Assembly (NCBI RefSeq): GCF_002994745.2 | Contig: NC_037090.1 | Coordinates: forward strand, 14,248,001 to 14,312,000 | DNA length: 64,000 nucleotides | Source of the DNA: Rosa chinensis | Taxonomy: Eukaryota; Streptophyta; Magnoliopsida; Rosales; Rosaceae | Reading direction: 5' to 3' | In this document: positions 46,999 through 59,653 of the stretch, in pieces | Layout: every line of letters starts with the position of its first letter | Position numbering within the stretch: position 1 is the first letter of the stretch | Made by a program: the position numbers and the translations under genes | Notes under the pieces: generated by a model | What the model saw: the letters and a program-made list of their open reading frames with translations, nothing else | Databases searched by the model: none | What the model was told of the DNA's origin: nothing

Positions 46999-47364
46999 AA
47001 ATCCCATCTTAATGCAGTAGCCATGAACACTCTCTCCTCTAAGGTAACTTCCCAACTCACCAATGGCTGATAAAAGATACAGAACAGTGATTACACTAGT
47101 TTCAAAACCACCAATGCACATTTCCTTAAACAAGTCCACAATCACACGAGGCTGCGAAACATGAAGGTAATCACCCATCAAAGTATTCCATGAAATCAAA
47201 TCATTTCTCTGAGGAAATTCATCGAACAAGTGGTGAGCATCCTCAATTTTCCCACAAACACAGTAACAATGCAGAAGGGTATTCTTTACAGTGATAAATC
47301 TGCCATGCCCAGACCTCATAACAACCCCATGAATCCCCTGGCCTTCCTCCTCGACCTCGGCGGA
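46999..47364 (-). pseudogene. captured fragment of a PPR protein gene
   Basis: In the 153-codon frame 46936-47397, about 120 residues read as pentatricopeptide repeats: GIHGVVMRSG, VKNTLLHCYCVCGKIEDAHHLFDE, NDLISWNTLMGDY, VIVDLFKEM and SVHGYCIKMGF. These phrases are typical of PLS-class organelle RNA-editing PPR proteins. Only a few repeats are present, with no N-terminal targeting region or DYW/E domain. The frame runs on into repeat DNA (NRCLLGGNRCLLEGN). It is a transposon-carried fragment. Confidence 0.8.
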
Positions 47365-47848
47365 ACTCCGGTCGTCGCAATGGTTGCAGACCCGCACTCA
47401 GCACCGGAGTCGACTTCAAGCCGCCACACCGGAGCTGCACGACTCTGAGTTGGATGAAGTCGCCGCTGGCTGCACGATCCGTGGCGCCGCCTCATGATGA
47501 TCGCCGACTTCTGGGCTGCAAACGAATTACCATCGACTGCCGGCGCCGACGACGTGCAGGCCATGGCCGTTGGAGGCGTGGTCCTGGACAAGCTGGCATG
47601 GAGAGAGAGAAAGAAGAGAGAGAATTCACATCGGAGGAGAGAGAGAGAGGGAGGGAGGGAGGAGAGAGAGTGCGTGTTGCAGATCGGAGAGAGAGAAGTG
47701 TGGCATACAATGTAAATTATTAATTAGTCTTAGGGCAAAATCGACATTTTATTTTAAATGGGGTTAGTGGGAATTAAAATCTATTGCTGAGGTAAGTAGG
47801 ATAAGTTTTGCTCATTTTGGGGCTTTGGGTCAAGGACCCTTAAATCTA

Positions 47849-49346
47849 TTCATTTTCTTTGTCACATGGATAGATTTTTTTTGAATTAGTATATACTATA
47901 TAGCCAATTACCTTTTTCTCAACCAATTAAAAGAAACAAAACTCAACTAATTAAAAAAATATACAATTATTTGATCAAGAGTCAGAAGGGTTTTTTTTTT
48001 CCTTTGTAAGTAAGAGGTTATATGAGTTTGACTCGATAATAACTAATGTATTACTATATAATAAATAAATTAAAAAGTAAAAATTTCTCCTCTATTCATA
48101 AGAGATCAACGAGCGACTCAGATCTTAAGCATTTAAATAATTAGGCTGTATTGAGCTTATAGTTTCACTAGAATTTTCTTAACTTATGTTAGATATTACA
48201 TCTCATGATGGAAACTTACAATGTGAAATAATTGAAGATTTTGTGTACTAAAAGTCAAAAATATTAGAAGAGATCAAACCCATACCCAAACATAATGCTA
48301 ACCCTACAATAAAAAATCAAGTGAAGATTTTGTCTACTACAAGTCAAATCATTAGAGGAAGTTTTGCTAGCTCAATTTGTCTATATCCCTCACTACTTGA
48401 ACTAATCTTAAAAGCAACAATGGTGTTGAGCGACATGCTCTAGTACGAATTGGGTACACAATTAATAACATATGAGCTCCGGGTCAAGGTAGCTTATGTA
48501 CCTAACCCGTCATATTATTCATGCATGTGTATTACATATCAATTCTAACAATTCTAAATGCATAACAGCATAAGACCATTTTTCTTCTTGTGTTGAAAAA
48601 CATGGCACCGGCCATATTCATTATCCATCTCCAATTTTCCATACTCCACAGCGTCGCCGTACCGGCCTTCATTGAAATGGTTAGCTATCGCCACCGCCTC
48701 CTATGTTGACAATTTCCATCTTTCCTGGTAATACACAGTAAAACGAACGAATTCTTCTTCAGTATACTTATTTGAATCAAAGAAAAAGTATGTGAAATAA
48801 TTCCAAGTATCGTAAGAAAAATTGTGGATTATTCTATAACAGGGGATTAATAAATATTTTGGGGAATTCTGCTCTTCATTAACCTATGTTACTTGACTAC
48901 TTGTCGTTTTTTTTTATTTTTTATATATTTGAGACAATTAGTGGACCCACTTTGTCTCTGTGTTTGCTACTTTGTTAACAATTCAGTCAATTCGTATCTC
49001 CCCCTCCCTTTAAGAGTTTAACAAATATCTAACGCCTTTAAAGATAAATATGATTGAAAACTTTGAAAGGAGGTCAGCAATGTCTTCATTGGCCTCCTGA
49101 ATCCGCCGGTGTAATAATACATATTCTTAAGCTCTCACAAAATCAAACCATATCTATCTCGTGTTTAGGATAACATTGCACTTCCTTAACCTATTCATTT
49201 AGATGGTGAAACTTTTCCCATATGATAATAAAGTCGATGATGTACAGAAGATTTTAGGGGCAGCATTCACCCCAAAATCTATAAACTTTATATATGTTAG
49301 CTCATTGCCAAGTCAGATCCAATAATATGTTAGGTGACATCGCTGA
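47849..49346. other. intergenic, nothing recognised
   Basis: AT-rich. 48600-48690 is slightly GC-richer without a clear frame. Confidence 0.4.
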
Positions 49347-49545
49347 ATTCAAATGTGCTCACCATTTTTATTTTGTAGTGATATCACCACTTAATTAAAA
49401 CTTGTCACGTCATGTAGAATTAATTTAATACTTATTTGTTTAATAAAGCATCATGATTAACTATAATTATATTTTATAACACATGACAGTTTTATATGGA
49501 GTGATGATATCACCACTAAAGTATTGGTGGTGAGCAAATTTGAAT
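49347..49545. mobile_element. short MITE
   Basis: 199 bp with inverted ends ATTCAAATGTGCTCACCA and, on the other strand, ATTCAAATTTGCTCACCA. The arms continue imperfectly for about 60 bp (GTGATATCACCACT inside). No target duplication read. Confidence 0.7.
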
Positions 49546-51575
49546 CCAAGATCTCTATAGTTGGTTAACAATGACTAGACTTCTAAAAACCACCTAGGAT
49601 GCTACCTTAGCCACTTGGCCACTATAGAAAAAATCATAACAACTCATGCAAAGTTTTCATTGCACCAATTATGAACATGTTCCCAATTCTTCCACCGCCA
49701 TCTAGATTTCATCAACTAAACTAGAAGCACTCAAAAAACAAAAACAAAAAAACTGATGCTGACCAAAGACAGCTACCCATCACACAGATTACATATATTA
49801 ATTATAGGAGTTATATATGAGATATCAATGAAATCGTCACAACTGCACTTTTATATAGATATCAATAATGAAATGGTCACAGCTCCAGCAGCTACTTATT
49901 ACGATCTGGAGAGTTGTTCCCTCCATATTTATGTTTGGTTCGAGTTTGGTAATTAAATGTCTCATTGTTTTGTTGAATACTACCATATACCCCTAGTATA
50001 GTATTGTTATTCGAAGGAGTGCAAACCAGTTCCCTCGAGGACTTCTCTTTATATGGAAGAAATGAATAAACGGAGAAGACTAATTAAGGAGTAAATGTCA
50101 ATAACAAGATTTCTTTGTGGAAAGCAAAAACCATCCTTTTTTATGCTCCAGAGCAAGAACATAATTTACTATCCACAAGCATATATTGGTTCTGTGTCTC
50201 TTTCGATGTATTTTATTAGTTCAAATATAGTCAAGGGTGAGACGAGCATCCAAGCTTAGCCGTCTTTTCCGAAAAATAAAAATGGAAAACGAAAACCAAA
50301 AATTTGTCCCTCGGACCTATGAATACCTGCAAACATGTTTTTGGATCGAGTTAAAAGATTAATCATATGATAGTAATCAGGCTAATCTTGACCTGGTCAA
50401 GTCTTGGCACGCAAAGTCCAAGTTTTTTGCTGCATTAAATCTCGGACCGAGACAGTTAACAGGAATGTTCACGTTACTAAGAATAATTAAACAGAACTGA
50501 TCAGATGCATAAAGACAATATATATTAAGACCAACTGTATCTGTAGCTGCTGGGTGCGTTCAGAAATTCTTATTGTTATATAATACCAAGTGGAGAAGCA
50601 TGAGAGTTTCTGCTCTCGGTGCTTAAGTTTGTTCAATTTTGTGTGCAGTTTCATCCTTTTATTGTCTAACTTTGTTTCTTTAGCTGCCTCTGTTTGGTTT
50701 TGCTAGTTTGTTTGGTTCTGGGTGTTGGCTTGCAGTTTTTGCCCTAGAACTTGTTTTGGTGGGAAGTATATGTCTTTAAATATATAGTTGATTTGTTTGT
50801 TGATCTGAAAGATTCTTTTTTTAGTACTACCCTGTAATCTCTGGTCTCTCTCCTTATGGTATATCATGTGGCTCAGAAACTTTAGGGCAAAGCAAGGAAC
50901 AGAAGCTTTAAAACATTCCTCAATACAAGGAAGAAAAGAACAAGGAAGAAAAGAAAAGAACGGATTCTCTCTGCTTCTTTACAACTTGAGTTTGTCATTT
51001 TACCCAAAACCCATATTTGGATTCTCTCACTTTGCCGTTCACGGGATTTTATCCACAAATATATTGGAACATTAACAGTAGACATTTTCCCTACAGCAAT
51101 AGACGAACTCCCTACAATTGTAAGATAAAAGAACAATTTGATCCCAGTGGTCTATAGAAGATCAAAGCATTCTCTCCTCCATTTTAGTTTATGATGCCGA
51201 CTTTCTGAAACCCCAAACACTAGCTAAAAGCAAATAATTTTGGCTCGGGCTTCAGGCCTGCAAGACGATTCTTCCTGATCAAATATTAGTTTTGTTACTC
51301 TATTGAGCGGACACCAGGAAACCATCAATTACGATAGGATCTTGTAACCCAGTACAAGTTTATGAAAATCACATCAAACCGATTGCTGTGATCGCATAGA
51401 GTTTATGGCTTTCTATGTCGAAAACAAGCAATTTAAATCCACAACTGTGGCAAATACACTTTTAAGGTGTCCGTTAGAGTTCTACAACTCCAATTCTCTA
51501 CCTGAATATTTACGTATTACTCACTCACACGAGCTAAAAGAAATGTAATATATGTAATCAAATTTCCAAGCAATG
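49546..51575. other. intergenic, 3' flank of PRR7
   Basis: No gene supported. 50580-50830 is T/G-rich with intron-like composition and could belong to an unannotated transcript. 51150-51575 probably contains the PRR7 3' UTR. Confidence 0.4.
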
Positions 51576-54500
51576 TCAGCTATCTGTTGTCCTGGTAGTG
51601 TTCTCGCTCATTGTCTGCCGGACAAACTGTCCACGAACACGAGGTCGCTGTTCCGCCAGTCTTTTTCTGCTTTGATATCGAACCTGCAAAGCCAAATCAA
51701 GAAAGATATCTTCATTTCATTCTCATTTCTTCCTTTTCTTTGTTCATTTGATTAATGCCATTAAGAAAGAAATTCATGAAAATAATGCCAGTGAGGAGGC
51801 GTTTACAAGATTGAACTTCTGTACAGTTCATATATATCTCGCACATACAGAAGAAAACCTAATAACTTAATCTAACAAACCTTTTTATGGAAGAACCAAA
51901 GAGGGAAAATAAATGAGTAGAAGTTAACAAACAATATAAAAAAGGATTGCAATATCCATATAATTCTTCAACCAATTAGACCAAGAAGTCTAGTACTAGG
52001 GTTCAAACAACTGTATCAGTTACCTTTTTCCGGAAGCATCTCTCATTTCTTTTCAGACGGAACTTGGTCAAGGCAGCCTCTCTCTGGGAAAATTTGTTTT
52101 CATCTACTCTATTTCCACTCTGGTTTCCACTACCATCACCACTTCCACTTTTTCCAGCAACTCCATTATCACTTTCCATGTTTGTACCTCCAATATTGCT
52201 TCCATTTTGCCCATTGCTCCCATGGTTACTGCCAGAAGCACTTCTGTTGACACTGTAATTTCCAGGATTACCTTCAACAGGCCCACTCCTAACATTTGAT
52301 GATCCGCAATGTGGAGCAGCTGCAGCCAATTTCTTTAAAGATAAATCACTATGGTCAGGAAGCTGCTGTTTTTGCATTGTGTGGGCAACAGGGTGATGGA
52401 CCTGATGGTGATCATAATCCTGATGGAGGTTTTGAGTTTGAAATTGTGGCTTCTGGGCACATCTTGATTGAGCCAGTACTGTTGTTGCCCCATTGTTAGC
52501 ATTATCTATTAAAACTAGCTGAGTAGCATTCATAGGGTCCTTTTTCACAGGATGAAAAGCAGATGATGGATGCAAACGTTGAATTGTGGATGCAGCTGCT
52601 GTCTTGTTTATAACAAGAGGCTCACGAGGATTATTATTAGTTGTGGAGCCCATGTCAATGTTATTGCTGCCTCCATTTGAGCATTGATTGGGAGGATTGT
52701 CACTTGAGTGAGATGGGATATCATTAAACAGATCCTTGTTCGTACTTTCTCCATTATTATCATGTGGAGAATTGCTTCCAACATGCCCAGAAGGAGCCTT
52801 GTTAGCATTTGAGGCTGCATTATACCTGCAGAGGCAATAGCATACTAAGGCAAACCATACAGAGAGCTCAAGAGAATGTAGAAAACAATTACGTCTGCTT
52901 CATATCCACATCTATACCTTGAAAATGCTGAAGAGTCCGAACGCCTCAAGACATTGCGGTCATCTTGTACTGTTGTCTCAGTGCCTTTAACTCCTCTAAG
53001 TCTTTTCAAACTGAGCTCTAGGGATGGTAGTTCATCAGTATCGTTATTAGGTGTACTGCTAATGTCCAAGGCCTTATAATGTCTGTTAGAAGCTTCAAAT
53101 TTTGTGCTCTCCAACTGGGGATCAGAGGGATTGGTGACATCACCTGTTATAGAAGCACCATCATACTTTTGCTTGCTGGAAGGACTTTCATCATATTTAC
53201 CAGAACCTATGTTGAGCAGATTATTCTGCCTTGGGCCTGCTAGTTTGGTTGGAAACTCAATAGGATGCTCACGCTGTATCTCTCTCTTGCTATTCATGCC
53301 AATCTCCAAATCTTTACCCATTGCAAAGTTGTCTGAAAATATGGAAAACACAGCCTCGTCACCATCCAAATAAAACAAGGATAAAAGTGCAAACGCGCAC
53401 GCGCACACACATCAATATAAGAAAATTCACATAAAAACTTTTGCACAGAACCACAGGTTTAAATAATTGGGAATACCATATTCTTCTTTCTGTTGCTGGC
53501 AGTCCCTTGCTGCAGCACCAGTAACCAATTGCTTACCAAATGTTTCAGCGTTGGAGTGAACTACTTGGGCACAAGTACTATCAGGATGCCATGAAAACAC
53601 CTGTCGTGGACTGTCAACTTCTACAGCTTGTTTTGTCCAAGAACTCTGCAAAATGACATACAGCAATCAACAAATTGTGCGCGTCTGTGAGTCCAGGTTT
53701 TACATGAACTTCATTTCTTGTTTCTAACAGGAGATGATCATTTGATTGCTATTTGGTGTACTGCAAAAAAATGTGTAGAAGTTTTATTTTTCCTTTTTAT
53801 TTTTAATTTGTATTTATAGCAACCACTTCGTAACTAGGAGTGCAAGTAGTTTTTCAGCCTAGATTTGGATCAAGAAATGTGTAGAATTGATAATTTGACA
53901 TTACCTCTGCACGACTATATAATGAAGTTTGGCAACAGCAAAGGTGAAAGAAAGAAAGGGAAAAAATAATTAACTCAAGATGGTTGGTGGTATTCATTCA
54001 TTCTAATGGGCTTACCACACAGTTTAAACTATAATGCTTTTAGTTCTGCTATTCTGCATCTGTGTGTGGCTGGGGTGCCTTCTACAAACTAATGTGAAGT
54101 TTCAGTAATAGGGAAGTAACATCCAAGACCTTGCTAGCATATATTACTATACCTGAGTACCACTTCCATTGTCACTTCCATCTCCAACATTCAAACCCAT
54201 ACTCCCATTATCTTCCTCATCATTGCTTCCACTGTTGTTGTCAGACTTGTCAACACTATTTGATCTTACTGACTTCTGAGTCTGTGTGCCACTTTCGCTT
54301 CCGGTTCCACTACCACTAGACTGAGAGAGAAATTAGATAATAGTCATACAATACACCCAAAAACACACACACACACACACACTAACTGCAATCTGAACAG
54401 CATATTGCATTGATTAGTTAGGAACTAAAGCTCCTCATTGACATTTGTGCTGCCTGACACCAATCTCAATAGAACAAACAATACTAACACACCATGTTAG

Positions 54501-55958
54501 GTGCAAATTTTCATATATCAAACTAGGGACCCAAGAAAAAGGAAAAAAGAAAAAACTTCTCAGTATTTGACGCAAACTATTGCAAATAGAAAAAGTCTAA
54601 CATCAGACGGAAAATTGTAATAACTCACACTATGGCATCTCCTCCAAACATGCTGCCAGAGGTTCTTAAGCTCATTCTTCCGAATGGGCTTCACCAAGAA
54701 GTCAACAGCACCCTTTGACAAACATTTAAAGACCAAACCCATAGAATCTTGAGATGACATCACTGCACACAGATTAGAAGGCATTATTAAACGATTCTAC
54801 TTGCTAAGCTGTCAAAGCAGAGCATCACTAATCCATACAACTATTAATGGGATGAGGAGGTGAAAACACTTACTAATCACAGGAACATTCTTTCGGGACT
54901 TATGGCTCATAATCTTGGATAAAAGACTAATGCCTGATACACATGGCATAACTACCTCGGTTAAGATTAGATCAACATGATTGGTTAAATCTTCAAGAAC
55001 CTTCCAGGCTTGTATTCCGTTTGCTGCTTCAATAACTGAAAATAAGAAGATTCATCTTATACTTATCAAGGACCAGTCATGGAATTAAAAAAAATATATA
55101 AAAAAGAAGCAAGGCTATAACAAGTCAAATGGGAGTGTAAGCTGTGAGAGTTACTTCTGGTTTTCAACACATCCTCTAAAAGTTGAGGTTTAGACGATTT
55201 CATTTGGTAATATGAGTACAGTCTTCATTTGTGTTATAAAACATGAGTTCATTGAAAAGAAAGCCTAGACTCAGTACACAAGCAGTCTACGGATAACATA
55301 ATATCAAGCTTCCATTAAGGTTGCTATCCTCTTTTCACTTATCTCTCAGTATTTAATTTCTCGTTTTACATATCAGGCCAAAAAATTTAATAACAAGAAT
55401 ATAGAATTATGTTTCAATTATAAATGTGTTACATCTGTGCTTTTCGGCAAACAGTAATCTGATGATAGGATCTAGTTTAGTAATTAAGAGAAACAAAAAT
55501 CGAATTATTGTAAACAATGAAAATAAACTTGACAAGTCACTCAACTTCTATACGCTGATAATGCATCCACTCACTCTTTAAGAAAGCAGTGCCTGGGAAA
55601 GGGCATGGGTACATATGAAGAATTAAGTGTCTCAGAAGCCAGGTCACTAACCTTCATAACTGCAATTGCGAAGAAGTGCAGCAACAATATGGCGAGTACA
55701 ATCATCATATTCCACCAGCAAAACCTTCAGAGATCTCAGATGTAGAAACCTCTCCCAGCAAACAGTTGAACCCTGAGGCTGTTGTATAACAAACTGGGGT
55801 TGACCAACCCCTCCATTGCCAACTTTCACATCTTCAGCTCTCCCATTACTTTTCAAATCATCTCCCTTAACTAACCCCTGTTCCTCTTCCTTAACCCCCT
55901 TATTCCCATCCCATGAACGGCGATTCAGCTCCAGCAGCTGTTTTCCCTCATCATTCAT
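51576..55958 (-). CDS. PRR7: pseudo-response regulator 7 (circadian clock)
   Basis: Eight coding exons on the minus strand: 55652-55958, 54874-55035, 54629-54762, 54153-54320, 53477-53645, 52918-53332, 52024-52825, 51576-51683; 754 aa. The pseudo-receiver (about 70-190) has [30 protein letters not shown] with Glu where true regulators have the phospho-Asp, and [16 protein letters not shown]. The middle is Ser/Asn/Gly-rich with [14 protein letters not shown] and [18 protein letters not shown], both PRR7 marks. The C-terminal CCT domain is [44 protein letters not shown], split by the last intron. In Arabidopsis PRR7 is a nuclear repressor of CCA1 and LHY in the day phase. The start is the first ATG after a 5' UTR intron acceptor. 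In some crops the homologue is called PRR37. Confidence 0.94.
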
Positions 55959-56820
55959 CAGAACACTCCCTATGAATCACACACAATACTAAAAGTAAAG
56001 ACCTCCCAAATTCAGAGCAAATAAAAATTCTCTTGAATCGGGAAAAAGAATTGCGCATAGCGTCTACTTCGAAGACCAAACCAAACTACAATTCCTTCTA
56101 AAACCTAATCAAAGTTTATTCACCGATTACAAACTGATGCTGAAAGCAATCCCGTAGCTGAATATATACAACTGATGTCAAATTAACAGAACTGATGTCA
56201 AATTAACCCCGAATATTCTCAGCTAGCTAAAAATGGCTTGAAACCCAACAAATTGCTCACACCCTGCACCACCATAGCATTATATCAGACAAACTATCCA
56301 CCATAAAACCCTAACTTCCACTTTATTAGAGCAATTAATAACAGCTTTAGAATGAAAACACACCAGCATGAACAAAATTTAAACCCTAACTGAATATTGA
56401 AAACTCAATCCACAGGTAAGTAAAAACATCCAAAATCAATATTAACAATTAATTCTATACTAAACTCATCACCAATTATCATTTCTTCAACAAATAACAA
56501 TTATCACACCAAAAAAAAAAATGACAATTACTTAAAATGAACTTCCAATTATCCAAATCACAGTAAACAATAATATTTCCAGATAAACAAAGCAGGAATA
56601 AAATCAACAAAAAACATGGAAGAAATCACCTGCAAAGCTTCATTAACCGCCATAACTAAGCTAGATCCAAACGGAAATTACAAACAAAAACATTGGCACT
56701 ACTAAAAACAGTATCCCGCCGAAGAACAATTTTCGAAAAACCTCAATTTGGACCGTAAAAATAAAAACAAAAAAGTCTAAATCCAGATATTTTCAGAGAG
56801 CTTTTTGTTTTTTTTTTTTT
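55959..56820 (-). promoter_or_regulatory. PRR7 5' UTR with intron
   Basis: On the minus strand a donor-like GAAGCTTTGCAG/GTGATT (about 56630) and an acceptor GATTCATAG/GGAGTG (about 55972) would remove an intron of about 660 bp just before the start codon. A 5' UTR intron at this place is usual for PRR genes. 56000-56600 is otherwise AT-rich non-coding. Confidence 0.55.
56785..56793 (-). promoter_or_regulatory. evening element (near PRR7 transcript start)
   Basis: AGATATTTT on the plus strand is AAAATATCT on the gene strand, the exact evening element bound by CCA1/LHY/RVE Myb factors. Confidence 0.6.
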
Positions 56821-57106
56821 TTTGGTTCAAGGGTTTCAGGTTTGGGAGAGACAAAGCTTGACTGAGGAGAAAGATAATCGCCGAGGGAAAGAAGGGGAAA
56901 TGAGAAAAAGATATTGGGTACGACGAGACAGTGAATCTGGGGCAGCTGACGTGGACAAATCCACGGTGCAGATGTGGAGAGGTGGGGGACGGGTTCTGGA
57001 GTGGAAGGAGATATTTCCAGCTTGGCGGAAAATGGGGCCGAGGGTTGCTGACGTGGACGAAAATCAAAAGCTGGGCTGGCTTGGCATCTCAGAGATCTGG
57101 TTAGGA

Positions 57107-57112
57107 CACGTG
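57107..57112. promoter_or_regulatory. G-box in PRR7 promoter
   Basis: CACGTG in GACACGTGCCCGTG, about 1.15 kb before the PRR7 ATG and about 300 bp before the likely transcript start. Two GCTGACGTGGAC copies (about 56945 and 57049) also carry ACGT cores. G-boxes bind bHLH (PIF) and bZIP factors. Confidence 0.55.
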
Positions 57113-57318
57113 CCCGTGTTTGGCGACAAAGGAAAGGGCAGGTGTCGTTTTCGAGGACCTACTATTGGCTCGGTTATATCCACCATTTGGTTGGTACAGG
57201 TTGAAACGACGGTGGGAGCGGGTTAATTGTTTAATTAATTGGCAATAATATCCTTTCGTATGATGGTGGATTAGCTGGATTTGTTACTAGTGGCAGGGCT
57301 TTTAGGAGAAAACATCGT

Positions 57319-57327
57319 AAAATATCT
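57319..57327 (+). promoter_or_regulatory. evening element, PRR7 upstream region
   Basis: Exact AAAATATCT, about 1.36 kb upstream of the PRR7 ATG. Arabidopsis PRR7 is a known CCA1/LHY target, so the site fits; binding here is inference. Confidence 0.5.
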
Positions 57328-57484
57328 AAATGAGGGCCAACATGCCAAGTTGGGGGTGAAAACACCAAACGTGAAGGTCTGGTTTAAGATTTGTCTTTGT
57401 TTCCTTTTTCTTTAAAAAGATACTCAAATTGAAAAATAAAATGCAATTTTTTTTTTGAAAAGAATGCAAAAATTAATTTTTATG

Positions 57485-57615
57485 AAAGGAAAGATTAAAA
57501 CAGAACTTAATTTATATGGAAGTAAAGATTAAATTCTGAATTTTTCAAAGGTTAATGAACACGGCGTTCTGTTTTAATCTTTCCTTCCAGAATTTAATCT
57601 TTACTTCCATATAAA
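57485..57615. repeat. rearranged inverted repeats (A-B-A'-B')
   Basis: A is AAGGAAAGATTAAAACAGAAC (57486-57506) and its complement is 57566-57586. B is TATATGGAAGTAAAGATTAA plus eight bases (57511-57538) and its complement is 57588-57615. The order A, B, A', B' differs from a simple hairpin (A, B, B', A'). Confidence 0.75.
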
Positions 57616-58303
57616 CCTTTAAAACAGTTTTAAATTCTGATTTTTTCACAACTATCAATTTTTGTGGTGTGGAGTATATTTTGCTATAAAAAAAGGTCCA
57701 ACCTTCGCTACTTGATATCATTCTTAAACGTTCAATCAAGATAATTGACCATCATTACATGGTATGTTTGAAGTTTAAAGGATCATTTTCTATTTGAAAT
57801 TGAGAAAGTGACTTGCTTAATAATATAAATATACATAATAGAAATTTTACCTGCCTCCATTATTTTTAACTCTAATAATTTGAATAAATAAATTCTTCAT
57901 TTCTCCGATGGTGGTGCCGTGATGTATGCTTTTGACAAAAGGACAACCAATACTAGTGGACCTTTCTGGATTGGCATGCCCCCATCATACCTTTAGTAGA
58001 ATATTATCATATACCATTTTGGGAGCCGGCATTGCATTGAAATCCTATCCACAATGAAGATGCTAAAAGATAAAAAGAGAAAAGGAACAAGTATATGGCC
58101 AGATGAAAGTGGCCTGAGAGCTAGCTTGCTCAGTCTTCAGGAGCTGCTTTTCCGATTCCATGTATATACAGACTTTTGCTCCATACATTCCAGAAATACT
58201 ATTGGTTTTGTAGGAATATGCATTCTCTGTTAAAATCGACCATCATTAACCTTTGAAACTGTTCTAAAGGACTTTTCGGAGAACAGTGAACGCCGTGTTC
58301 ATT
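57554..58303. mobile_element. possible TIR element, 16-bp exact ends
   Basis: AATGAACACGGCGTTC (57554-57569) and its exact reverse complement (58288-58303) bound 750 bp of non-coding DNA. No clear target duplication was read, so this may be a chance or older arrangement. Confidence 0.35.
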
Positions 58304-59653
58304 GTCATCTTTTTATTGGCTTTTTATCTATCGTCGTCATACCTAAACTTCTTAACCCGTCTTCAAGGCTTATGCAGGGGGGAGGATGGAGGTGGGGGAA
58401 GTAGGAAAGTAGATATGTAAAGCAAACTAGAAGAGGAAAAATGAAAGGAAAGTATAATTTCACTGAATTATCTATCAAATATATGAAGGTCGACAATGTC
58501 TGGGTCATAGTTTTCATCTAGCTTAAATGATAGTCAGAAAGATCCAAATCTAAAGCTTTAGTCATGAAAAATGATCAACAATCCCATCTGGTACACTTAA
58601 AGAACATGCATAGCTATAACAACATGATTACCAAGAGGGAGTAAGCCTGAAACAAAGAACAAAGAATTTAAACAAAAATACAGGAATAAATGAAACCGTG
58701 TAATGAATTTGATTATGTAACTGGTCACCATAGTTTGAGACAAAGACGACTTACGGACATGCATAGCTCTCACACACGTGGCTAGTCATAAGTATAGAAA
58801 GGCCAGAAAACCCAGAAAGTCAAAAAAAGCACCAAGAACTAAACACTATCTTCTGTACAGGCTTCAAATTATTTTCAAAGTTTCAGATATCATTAAAAGA
58901 GACAACACCTAACCCTTTTAACCACATAATTCTACTTGATTCCATACAATCTAAGTGAATCATACAATCTAAGCACATGGATCTACAATACAGTCACGAT
59001 AATTTCACGTACAAGATCACAAAAGTGTAAAGAAGTTGATTAGGTACAATGTGCTGCACATTCTATCTTGCACCACTGGAACTTGTGCAGTCAAGAGCTG
59101 GTATTGTGCCACAATTCAATATCTGCAGCTGTTAACTTCCTGATTGGCAATACTAAAGCCAACCAGCTCGGCCAGCTGCAAGGAACTCTGATAAAGAATA
59201 GATTGACTGAATAAACCTATATATCCAAATCTAATCACTGAATAAAACTATATATCAAATTATACATACCATATCTTTGCTGACTGCTTCATCTTACATA
59301 CAATAGATTAAATAGGAAGCTCAACATGAAAAGCTAATCTGGAAGAACAAGTTTCATCGAGGGGTAATTATCCCCACAAGATGCAATTTGATATATTGAT
59401 CAACTATAAGTCTATAAGTTACAACAATACTGTATAACCATCCAGCCTCCATCACTGAGGCTTATTGCTGCCACAAAATTGTTAGTAAATAGATTGTCCC
59501 TCAACCAAACAAATACTCATGGAAATTCTCCAATACAGTAGAACAAAATTTTCTCTATGAGAAAACTGACCCAAAAATCAAGAGAGTCCAAAACCCCAGC
59601 ACACACTTCATGCGCCCAGGGAATGGCATAATCACCTTTAAACGAGATAATTA
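58304..59653. other. intergenic, 3' flank of adenylate kinase
   Basis: No gene. The right part (about 59400-59653) probably holds the adenylate kinase 3' UTR. Confidence 0.45.

Larger units (their letters stand above)
46233..47839. mobile_element. Pack-MULE-like Mutator element with captured PPR fragment
   Basis: 1607 bp flanked by a perfect 9-bp duplication TTAAATCTA (46224-46232, 47840-47848), the Mutator size. Ends GGGATTTTGTCC and, on the other strand, GGGTCCTTGACC are diverged inverted repeats. Inside are a (GA)15 run (46411-46440), a repeat zone of AATAGACGTCTATTGCCCC units, a minus-strand PPR gene fragment (46999-47364) and GC-rich sequence (47364-47600) that may be a second captured piece. 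There is no transposase, so it depends on a MULE elsewhere. Confidence 0.75.

Noticed and set aside
47454..47767. Several overlapping ORFs rich in Arg/Glu
   Set aside because: They are products of GA-rich repeats in the Pack-MULE-like element in several frames, with no conserved domain.
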